Of a stretch of 31,292 nt of DNA, positions 1-6,729 are shown one piece after another. Both the position numbers and the translations under genes were made by a program. The notes beneath the pieces are model-generated. The model was not told the origin of the DNA and did no database searches. It saw nothing but the letters and a program-made list of their open reading frames with translations. Within the stretch, counting starts at the first letter, position 1, and the number at the start of each line of letters is the position of its first letter. The stretch is from CAYSZB01 sp964435475 (lineage in GTDB: Bacteria; Chloroflexota; Anaerolineae; Anaerolineales; Anaerolineaceae). The stretch spans positions 1 through 31,292 of the forward strand of contig CAYSZB010000025.1 of assembly GCA_964435475.1 (NCBI GenBank), written 5' to 3'.

Positions 1-44
1 CTGTCATTAGGTCGACTGTGCAATACTTTGGAAGGGAGTAAAAC

Positions 45-857
45 ATGGGAAGGCGTTTAACAATAACCTGGCTATTTATCGTTTTTACCTTGGTCTCCAG
101 TGCATGTAGGATCAGTGGAGGAGATAAGCGTGTTGATAGTGACCTGGGGCTTGCTGTGCAGGAGGATATTTACAATTTGAGCGTGCTGTACAATGCCCAA
201 TCCATTCCTCAACATTTTTTTGATGAGAATGCCGAAAGAAGCGGGGAAGAATTTGACCCCAACAAGGTTTTTGAGATTCTGGATCATTTGGCAATGGAAG
301 AAGGTTATACCCTGGATTATGTTTATGATCCCAACCCGATGGGTGGCTATCCTTTGCTGTATGCCAGGAAGAATAATCAACCACGGTTCATAAACCTGGC
401 AGATTATGAAAACGCTTATCCTGAATGCCTGGTCAATCGACCTCCTGACTCATGCTTTTATCTCAACCATGTAACAGTAGATGGAAGTGAGGCTGGGTTT
501 GTGCAATTGCTTGTCATGTACCGTATGGGTGACCAATTCTACCTGGACTGGCATGCCAATTACAACGATGCGGAAGTTGTGACCTCCATCGCAGGCTTGG
601 AAAAGATCATCAACGAGCGTTCAAACACAAGTTTTGGAGCTCAATTCACGCGGTCACAACAGGCTAAAGCAAGCGATCTTGAACCCAGGCCTGTTGTTGA
701 GATCGGGGAATCCACAGTGAAAGTCAAAATTACCTGGTTTACCAAGTGGGGCGGTTTCTATGCCAGCACTTACGAAGTGCAGCGTGATATGCCCCACCGG
801 GTTAAGATGGTTGAGACGATCAATTTGCTTGAATATGAATGTGACATCATGTTTTGA
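45..857 (+). CDS. Putative lipoprotein of unknown function
   Basis: A 270-residue protein I do not recognise. It begins with two Arg, a hydrophobic stretch (about residues 7-17) and then Val-Ser-Ser-Ala-Cys with Cys21 as the likely lipidation site. Ser rather than Leu/Val at -3 makes the lipobox imperfect, but the layout is that of an exported, membrane-anchored lipoprotein. The mature part is acidic and aromatic-rich, with no repeat or catalytic motif that I can name. The start is supported by a purine-rich GGGAGT ribosome-binding site 6 bases upstream. The GNAT gene follows after 9 bases on the same strand, so the two are probably co-transcribed. Any promoter lies in the first 40 bases or off the window. 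Sure about the gene and export, not about function. Confidence 0.8.
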   Translation: MGRRLTITWLFIVFTLVSSACRISGGDKRVDSDLGLAVQEDIYNLSVLYNAQSIPQHFFDENAERSGEEFDPNKVFEILDHLAMEEGYTLDYVYDPNPMGGYPLLYARKNNQPRFINLADYENAYPECLVNRPPDSCFYLNHVTVDGSEAGFVQLLVMYRMGDQFYLDWHANYNDAEVVTSIAGLEKIINERSNTSFGAQFTRSQQAKASDLEPRPVVEIGESTVKVKITWFTKWGGFYASTYEVQRDMPHRVKMVETINLLEYECDIMF

Positions 858-866
858 GAATTCATT

Positions 867-1715
867 ATGAGAATTGTTGAATTTGATCAGGTGCAGGACT
901 TTTTGGCAGCAACCCAATCATCCCTGGAGGAACACGAGACAGAAAATAACCTGATCCTTGGGATTGCCTTTGTTTTGCGGGATGACCCCTCCAGGTACCC
1001 TCAAAAACCTTTTCTAGCTTGTGTCTACGATGAGCAAGAAGAACCAATCCTGAACTGTTTGATGACTCCACCTTACCCCTTATTGGTTCAGTCAGAAACC
1101 GTAATACCATCAGCCATCGATCTGCTTCAAAGATTCCTGCTCGATAAGGAAATTTCAATAACGGGAGTTAATGGCAGGCAGGATACCAGTGACATGTTTG
1201 CACAACATTGGGGTCGGTTTGCAGGGCAGGAGCCGCAACTTGATATGCGATTACGGGCTTATGAATTACGCCAGGTCATTATGCCTGCCATGCCTGATGG
1301 AAATTTCAGGTGTCTGGCAGCAGAACACTCGGAGACGGTTATCGACTTCTTCAAGGCATTTCATGATGAAGCCATGGGCGAGGGAGAAGAAATGACCCCA
1401 ATACCTGTAATTCTTAAGGCATTGGAGTGTAACAAGGTGTATGGTTGGGTAAAGGAAGGCAAAGTAGTCTCCATGGCGCTTAAAGGTCGTCCCATCAGCC
1501 ATGGTCAGACGGTCAGTGCGGTGTATACTCCCCCTGAAGAGCGTAGAAACGGATTCGCCTCAGCAACAGTTGCCTGTTTAAGCCAGGTCATCCTGGATGA
1601 GGGTTGTCAATTCGTCAACCTGTTTACAGACCTGTCCAATCCGACCAGCAATGCGATCTATCAGGCGATTGGCTACCGGGCATTGTGTGATTTTCATAAA
1701 TATTATTTTGTTTGA
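867..1715 (+). CDS. GNAT family N-acetyltransferase
   Basis: A 282-residue protein whose C-terminal third has the GNAT acetyl-CoA fold. Motif A reads Arg-Arg-Asn-Gly-Phe-Ala-Ser (about residues 226-232), the R/Q-x-x-G-x-A/G pyrophosphate loop. It is followed by a helix and the motif B pattern Leu-Ser-Asn-Pro-Thr-Ser-Asn-Ala-Ile-Tyr-Gln-Ala-Ile-Gly-Tyr. The N-terminal 150 residues form an extra domain, as in two-domain GNAT proteins that pair a degenerate and a working copy. The acceptor substrate cannot be read from sequence. It lies 9 bases after the lipoprotein gene and ends just before a strong terminator. No good Shine-Dalgarno is visible before the ATG, which fits translation coupled to the upstream gene. 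Confidence 0.85.
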   Translation: MRIVEFDQVQDFLAATQSSLEEHETENNLILGIAFVLRDDPSRYPQKPFLACVYDEQEEPILNCLMTPPYPLLVQSETVIPSAIDLLQRFLLDKEISITGVNGRQDTSDMFAQHWGRFAGQEPQLDMRLRAYELRQVIMPAMPDGNFRCLAAEHSETVIDFFKAFHDEAMGEGEEMTPIPVILKALECNKVYGWVKEGKVVSMALKGRPISHGQTVSAVYTPPEERRNGFASATVACLSQVILDEGCQFVNLFTDLSNPTSNAIYQAIGYRALCDFHKYYFV

Positions 1716-1722
1716 ATTAACA

Positions 1723-1753
1723 AAAAAAACGGCAGCAAGTCTGCCGTTTTTTT
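1723..1753. terminator. Bidirectional intrinsic terminator
   Basis: A 13-bp perfect stem with a CAAGT loop. The GC core (CGGCAG/CTGCCG) is flanked by seven A on the left and seven T on the right, so it works as a U-tract terminator in both directions. It lies between the convergent GNAT gene (ends 1715) and EF-G-like gene (ends 1771) and serves both. Confidence 0.92.
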
Positions 1754-1770
1754 GTTGTAAAGAGATCAGG

Positions 1771-3837
1771 CTATTCTTCTTCTTTGACTTCTTTTTGATG
1801 GGCATCAATAACAGCCTGGGTCAGGTGGGATGGCAAAGGATCGTAATGATCAAACTCCATGCTGAAGATACCCCTGCCACCGCTCATGGAACGTAATTGC
1901 GTGGTATAGCGCAGCATTTCTGCCAGGGGAACCATCGCGGTGACCACAGATTTTCCTTTTTCAGAATCCATGCCCTGGATGCGTGCCCGGCGTGAGTTCA
2001 TGTCGCCCATGATGTCACCCATGTTGCCTTCGGGGACAGTGATCCTGACCTTCATGATCGGCTCAAAAAGGACAGGTCCGGCTTGTTTGAAGGCAAGTTT
2101 GAAGGCTTCACGACCGGCAATTTCAAAAGCGATAGGCTTTGAATCGACAGGATGTTCTTTACCGTCAACGATCGAGACGGCTACATTTTTTACCGGGAAG
2201 CCGGCGATCACGCCTTCCTTCATCACGGCTCGGATGCCCTTTTCGATGGAGGTCATGTAATTGTTTGAAATAGCCCCACCAAAAACATCATTGCTGAATG
2301 TGAAGTCCTCATCCTTAAGAGGAGACACCACCAGGTGTACCTCACCGAACTGCCCGGATCCGCCAGTTTGTTTCTTGTGGCGATACATGTCGCGGGCTTC
2401 TTTTGTAATGTGTTCTTCGTATGGCACTTTGGGTTCGAAAATATTCAAGCCTAACTGGAATTTGGTTTCTGCACGACGTACTACTACATCTATGTGTTGA
2501 TCTCCCATGCCTTGCAGGATGGTTTCACGGGTGGCTGCTTCATTGAACCAGCTCAAGGTCATATCTTCTTCACATATTCTGGTAAGTGTCGTGCTCATTT
2601 TAGCAGCGTCGGATTGGGTCTTAGGGCTGAGAGCTACACGGTATAGTGCATGGGGATAGGCGGCGACAGGCAACTGCAGGGGATTCTCTTTTGTTGCCAG
2701 AGTATCACCGGTTGTTGTCAGGCTGAGTTTGGCCACTGTGCCAAGGTCACCTGCATGGATCACCGGTACCTGGATATTTTCTTTGCCACGGGGAACCTGC
2801 ATGGATGCGAGGCGTTCTTCTTCTCCCTTTTTGCTGTTCCAAACCCGGGTATCAGAAAGCATCTTCCCGGAAAAAACTTTGAAGTAAGTTTGTTTGCCGA
2901 CAAATGGGTCTGCTGTGGTCTTCCAGACATAAGCTGCCAGGGGACCTGCATCATCAAAGCTTAGTTCAACTTCGCCTTTCGGTGAAGTTGCTTTTACGGC
3001 GGGCCGTTCTGCTGGTGAAGGTAATAAGTCGACTATTGCATCCAACAGAGGGGCTATACCGATCAAATGACCGCCAGCTGCCACAAGCACCGGGATGAAA
3101 TTGCCGCTGTGGACAGATTTTCGCAAACCCTGGACAACTTCTTCGTTTGACAGATCGCCATTTTCGAAATATTTTTCAAGCAGGGTGTCATCACCTTCAG
3201 CTGCAGCCTCAACAAGTGCTGTCCGGTTTGAATTGACTTCATCCAAAAATTCTGCAGGGATCTCTGAGGCAACCTTGCCATCACCTTTGTATGCTTTTAA
3301 CGTGAGCAGGTCGATCACACCTTTAAAGTCGGCTTTCTCACCCCAGGGCAACTGGATGGGGATCAGGCGGGTGTCAATATGTTCCTGGATGGAGTCCATG
3401 GCTTTCTTGAAGTTTGCATTTTCCCGTTCCATTTTGTTTACAACAAGCATTTGTGGCAGTTTGAACTCCGCAGCATATTGAAGGGCGATCTCAGTGCCAA
3501 CCTCGAGACCAGAAACTGAATCTACCAGGATGATGGCACTGTCGGCAACACTCATTGCCGAGATGACATCGCCAACAAAATCGGTATATCCAGGTGTATC
3601 GAGGATATTGATCTTGAGATTCTTGTATTCTATAGGGATCACCGTTGAGGCAAGAGAAATCCCGCGGCGAATTTCCTCTTCATCATAATCTGATACGGTG
3701 GTTCCGTCCTCAATCTTACCGAGGCGGGTGGTTGCGCCGGTAAAATGTAAAAACGCCTCTGCCATCATCGTTTTGCCCGAGCTCGAGTGGGATGCGAGAG
3801 CGACGTTGCGGATTTGACTGGTTATATATTCCTTCAT
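1771..3837 (-). CDS. Elongation factor G-like GTPase (FusA2 type)
   Basis: A 688-residue translational GTPase with full EF-G architecture: G domain (about 1-270), domain II, then domains III-V with the conserved Gly-Gly-Ser-Gly-Gln-Phe-Gly-Glu-Val stretch. It is not the housekeeping fusA. The P-loop is SHSSSGKT (16-23), with Ser where EF-G has Ala. G3 is DTPGY (80-84), with Tyr replacing the catalytic His of DTPGH. G4 is NKME (134-137), with Glu replacing the guanine-specifying Asp. Tyr in G3 is known in the EF-G2/FusA2 group, whose members may bind the ribosome without normal translocase activity. The neighbours are not rpsL, rpsG or tuf, which also argues for an accessory paralog. The gene has its own promoter at 3892-3920 and an AAGGAAGGG site before the ATG. 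The role is unproven. Confidence 0.9.
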   Translation of the reverse strand: MKEYITSQIRNVALASHSSSGKTMMAEAFLHFTGATTRLGKIEDGTTVSDYDEEEIRRGISLASTVIPIEYKNLKINILDTPGYTDFVGDVISAMSVADSAIILVDSVSGLEVGTEIALQYAAEFKLPQMLVVNKMERENANFKKAMDSIQEHIDTRLIPIQLPWGEKADFKGVIDLLTLKAYKGDGKVASEIPAEFLDEVNSNRTALVEAAAEGDDTLLEKYFENGDLSNEEVVQGLRKSVHSGNFIPVLVAAGGHLIGIAPLLDAIVDLLPSPAERPAVKATSPKGEVELSFDDAGPLAAYVWKTTADPFVGKQTYFKVFSGKMLSDTRVWNSKKGEEERLASMQVPRGKENIQVPVIHAGDLGTVAKLSLTTTGDTLATKENPLQLPVAAYPHALYRVALSPKTQSDAAKMSTTLTRICEEDMTLSWFNEAATRETILQGMGDQHIDVVVRRAETKFQLGLNIFEPKVPYEEHITKEARDMYRHKKQTGGSGQFGEVHLVVSPLKDEDFTFSNDVFGGAISNNYMTSIEKGIRAVMKEGVIAGFPVKNVAVSIVDGKEHPVDSKPIAFEIAGREAFKLAFKQAGPVLFEPIMKVRITVPEGNMGDIMGDMNSRRARIQGMDSEKGKSVVTAMVPLAEMLRYTTQLRSMSGGRGIFSMEFDHYDPLPSHLTQAVIDAHQKEVKEEE

Positions 3838-3891
3838 TATTTGTTAAAGCCCTTCCTTATGTTGCTTTATTAGCCTTTTGACAAGACTTTT

Positions 3892-3920
3892 ATTTTATGT
3901 TAATAGGCATGAAATGTCAA
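3892..3920 (-). promoter_or_regulatory. SigA-type promoter of the EF-G-like gene
   Basis: On the minus strand, TTGACA (3920-3915) and TAAAAT (3897-3892) are separated by exactly 17 bases. This is a perfect -35 and a 5/6 -10. It implies a leader of about 45-50 bases before the ATG at 3837. A 10-bp palindrome, TGTCATGACA (3937-3946), lies 16 bases upstream of the -35. Confidence 0.7.
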
Positions 3921-4001
3921 AGACAAGATGTAAACCTGTCATGACAAAACTTAATTATATCAGCAATTTCAAAACGTCCGATCTTAACCTTGGGCATTTG
4001 A

Positions 4002-4823
4002 TCAACTGGGATTGCCTAGAAAGAACTGAAGCGGAAAATGCAAGCGCTTTGACCAGGCAAGTTCATTATGCCATGCACCAGGAAAGGACATTGAGAGATA
4101 ATTGACCTCATCTGAATATCCTTTAGACCTGAACAGGTCATCCACTTGCTCTTGATAGGGCTGGTAGTTTGCGTCAATCCCCCTTGAGCCATGATCAAAG
4201 TAGATCTTGTGAGAACCGGGATCGGGTATGTGTTTTTCAAGGTATGGAAAAATGAATTCAGAAACGATCGGCCAATGTGTAGAAAAGCACCCGCCGCCAC
4301 AAAAAACGTCAGGATACTGGCATAAGCCATACAGCGTGATCAATCCACCCATGCTGGATCCCATCATGAAGGTGTCTGGTTGGTTGGGCAAGGTACGATA
4401 CTTCTGATCGATCATTGGTTTGATCTTCTTTACGATCAACTGTAAATAATCAGCAGCGGTCAGCTTTACCCGGCCAAGTTGATGTTCAGTAAATTTCTTT
4501 TGCAAAAAATCACAACTTGCGGGGGTTGTGAGAATGCCTGCCGGGTAATAATCTCCCACGCGATTTGGTGTCGATGCAATGCCAACCACCACTGCCGGTT
4601 TGATCGCGCCTGATCTGGATAGAGAAGTCACAATCTCGGCAATCTGCCAGGTGTGTTTGATCCATTTGTGTTTGTTGAACAGGTTTTGTCCATCGTGCAT
4701 GTAAATGACCGGGAATCTTGAATCGGGTTGCTCAGTATATTGCGGTGGCAGCCATACACAGACATCGCGGGGCTCAAGTTCGCTGAATGTGACCTGGGGA
4801 TAATGATCCAACTCAATTTCCAT
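4002..4823 (-). CDS. Putative esterase, alpha/beta hydrolase (esterase D/Fes-like)
   Basis: A 273-residue cytoplasmic alpha/beta hydrolase of the putative esterase family (Pfam Esterase; relatives include enterochelin esterase, S-formylglutathione hydrolase and feruloyl esterases). The nucleophile elbow Gly-Ser-Ser-Met-Gly puts the serine at 157. Asp210 in YFDHGSRG is the likely acid and His252 in AWHNE the likely base. An early VIYMHDGQNLF segment (39-49) is typical of this family. There is no signal peptide. An AAAGGA site lies about 9 bases before the ATG. It is the last gene of the glycyl radical enzyme set, 35 bases after the PPOX-like gene, so it may hydrolyse an ester or thioester related to that pathway (inference). 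The substrate is unknown. Confidence 0.85.
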   Translation of the reverse strand: MEIELDHYPQVTFSELEPRDVCVWLPPQYTEQPDSRFPVIYMHDGQNLFNKHKWIKHTWQIAEIVTSLSRSGAIKPAVVVGIASTPNRVGDYYPAGILTTPASCDFLQKKFTEHQLGRVKLTAADYLQLIVKKIKPMIDQKYRTLPNQPDTFMMGSSMGGLITLYGLCQYPDVFCGGGCFSTHWPIVSEFIFPYLEKHIPDPGSHKIYFDHGSRGIDANYQPYQEQVDDLFRSKGYSDEVNYLSMSFPGAWHNELAWSKRLHFPLQFFLGNPS

Positions 4824-4858
4824 ATAAATTAGTTCCTTTGGCTCTACAGGGAGCAGCC

Positions 4859-5710
4859 CTAAAAGTCAATGATCGGTTCCAGCGGTTTGGGAGGGTACAC
4901 CTGGGCAGGTACCGGGGGCATTGGATTGTACACATAATTAACTTCGAGTACACCACACTGTGAAAAGCCAATCCTTTGGATACCCCGGTAAGTTCCCCTG
5001 ACAAGAACGTCTATCATGTCGAGACACATGCCAAATATCGCCATGGGCACATCCATCGGGATGGCCAGGATTTCCTTTGAATAAGCCCCCAGGGCGAAAA
5101 CCAGGTGCCGATTACCTGCCGATTGTGCCTGGATTACGGGGACAATGACCGGGAACCCTTCGTTATTAATGTAAGCAAGGAACTTCAGGTTGTCCAGCTT
5201 GTTAAACAGCTTTTTTGTCCAGTTATTTAACACACTTGGGTTTTTTTCCACTGAAAGGAAAGGTTTGTTCAGCGTGGTTTTAATGGCTGCACCGATCACT
5301 TTATTCATAGGCAATAGGGATTTGCCAGTTTGAGCCACCAGGTCAAAGTAATAAACCGTATGGATGCCAAAATAGGCATTGTAACGAAACATGGGCACGT
5401 TATTGTAGAAATCGAATTCTGGTCCGGATTTTGCCGAGTGTGAGTATGTGGCATATCCCCGCCAAAGCTCCTTACTTAAGCTCATTATCATCCAACCAAT
5501 CTTGGTGTTATCCTGGAAAAAATCAAAACTGATTCCTTCAACAAATTTCCCGATGCATAGCTTTTTTTCTGATGCTGCCATCAATGAAGAGAACAGGGTG
5601 ATGTGTGGTTCACCGGCCGGGTTGACTGATGCCAGGAGACCTATCTTCATGGCCGGTCTGAATGCATCGATATCTTGCTGGGTGAATTGGGTTAATTTGG
5701 TTTCTGACAT
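4859..5710 (-). CDS. Pyridoxamine 5'-phosphate oxidase-like split-barrel protein
   Basis: A 283-residue protein whose N-terminal part (about 15-55: KIGLLASVNPAGEPHITLF and following) is the usual opening of the PPOX/FMN-binding split-barrel fold. A second stretch around 175-215 (FLAYINNEGFPVIVPV) repeats the strand-turn-strand pattern, so the chain may hold two barrel halves. Family members bind FMN, F420 or heme, or are non-catalytic; the cofactor here cannot be decided by eye. There is no signal peptide or membrane helix, and the C-terminus is Pro-rich (PMPPVPAQVYPPKP). AAGGAAGG sits 6 bases before the start. It lies 21 bases after the activase gene and 35 before the esterase, so it is almost certainly co-transcribed with the glycyl radical enzyme. 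This is an unusual partner. Confidence 0.75.
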   Translation of the reverse strand: MSETKLTQFTQQDIDAFRPAMKIGLLASVNPAGEPHITLFSSLMAASEKKLCIGKFVEGISFDFFQDNTKIGWMIMSLSKELWRGYATYSHSAKSGPEFDFYNNVPMFRYNAYFGIHTVYYFDLVAQTGKSLLPMNKVIGAAIKTTLNKPFLSVEKNPSVLNNWTKKLFNKLDNLKFLAYINNEGFPVIVPVIQAQSAGNRHLVFALGAYSKEILAIPMDVPMAIFGMCLDMIDVLVRGTYRGIQRIGFSQCGVLEVNYVYNPMPPVPAQVYPPKPLEPIIDF

Positions 5711-5731
5711 GGGATACCTTCCTTGTTGGTT

Positions 5732-6685
5732 TTATTCTGCCTGCCTGGCTGCCCCGGTGACATAAACATGACCAGTGCTTACTCCACTTGACCTGGCAAT
5801 GGATCCATAAAGGTCCAATTCCTCCTGGGTCAACAGTGGCGTGCCCGATAATTGCCATTCGATCCCAAGACGCTCGTATTTTGCCTGGCACAGGTTGTTG
5901 AAAGAGCATAGTTCCCAGCGCTCAATGTACTGGTCCATCTCGCGAAAGATAAATTCACCAATTTTGCGAATACTCTCCTCCTGTGCTGTAAATCCGGGGA
6001 TCAAGGGCGTTCGCAGCCAAACCTTAAATTCTTGATCAGTCCTTAACTGGTCACGCAGCCACAATAAATTTTCAATGATGCGCTGGTTGGGCTTTCCGGT
6101 GAATGTTTCGTGATCCTCGGGGTTGAGAGACTTAAGATCAAACAACACAAGGTCTGTCCAGGGAAGGATCTTTTTTAGTGCCTCCTGGGAGCAATGTCCA
6201 CAGGTGTCGAGTGCTGTGTGGATTCCCCGGGATTGCATCTCTTGAAAAATTGTTGCTACAATTTCGGGTTGCAAGGTTGGCTCACCCCCGGAGGCAGTGA
6301 TCCCACCCCCGGAAGTTTCATAAAAGGCCGCATCTTTCAACACCTCACCAACCAGTTCTTCGACCTCGATATCTTTTCCCAAAACCTCCAGGGCAGTGGT
6401 CGGACATGCATCTGCACACATACCACAACCATCACACAATTGGCGATCGATCCTGATCTCCCCCTGGCTGGACCTGGATATGGCATGCAGCGGGCAGACT
6501 GGTATGCAGGAAAGGCAGCCGATACAACGCACTGAGTGCCACTGTACCTGGGGATTGTGGTGGATTGATTCCGGGTTGTGGCACCACACACACTGCAACG
6601 GGCATCCTTTAAAGAAAATGGTCGTGCGAATGCCAGGCCCATCCTCTGTGGATAGGCGTTGCAGGTTGAGTATGTGTGCTTTCAT
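5732..6685 (-). CDS. Glycyl-radical enzyme activating enzyme (radical SAM)
   Basis: A 317-residue radical SAM protein that reductively cleaves S-adenosylmethionine and abstracts hydrogen from the radical glycine of its partner. The SAM-cluster motif is Cys28-x3-Cys32-x2-Cys35 (GCPLQCVWCHNPES). Two ferredoxin-like [4Fe-4S] sites follow: Cys54/57/60/64 and Cys84/87/90/94. The SAM-binding Gly-rich segment is SGGGITASGGEPTLQ. The double-ferredoxin insert is typical of activases for glycerol/diol dehydratase, choline lyase and arylacetate decarboxylase type enzymes, whereas the pyruvate formate-lyase activase lacks it. The gene lies 44 bases downstream of the glycyl radical enzyme on the same strand, which fixes its partner. 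No strong Shine-Dalgarno is visible. Confidence 0.95.
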   Translation of the reverse strand: MKAHILNLQRLSTEDGPGIRTTIFFKGCPLQCVWCHNPESIHHNPQVQWHSVRCIGCLSCIPVCPLHAISRSSQGEIRIDRQLCDGCGMCADACPTTALEVLGKDIEVEELVGEVLKDAAFYETSGGGITASGGEPTLQPEIVATIFQEMQSRGIHTALDTCGHCSQEALKKILPWTDLVLFDLKSLNPEDHETFTGKPNQRIIENLLWLRDQLRTDQEFKVWLRTPLIPGFTAQEESIRKIGEFIFREMDQYIERWELCSFNNLCQAKYERLGIEWQLSGTPLLTQEELDLYGSIARSSGVSTGHVYVTGAARQAE

Positions 6686-6729
6686 AAGTGGTTATACCAG
6701 GCTGTCAGAATCAGTTCAGACCGCACAGC

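Noticed and set aside
3878..4105. Open frame of 75 codons on the plus strand
   Set aside because: Its second half is antisense to the esterase gene, there is no ribosome-binding site, and the first part covers the EF-G promoter. No protein-like pattern.
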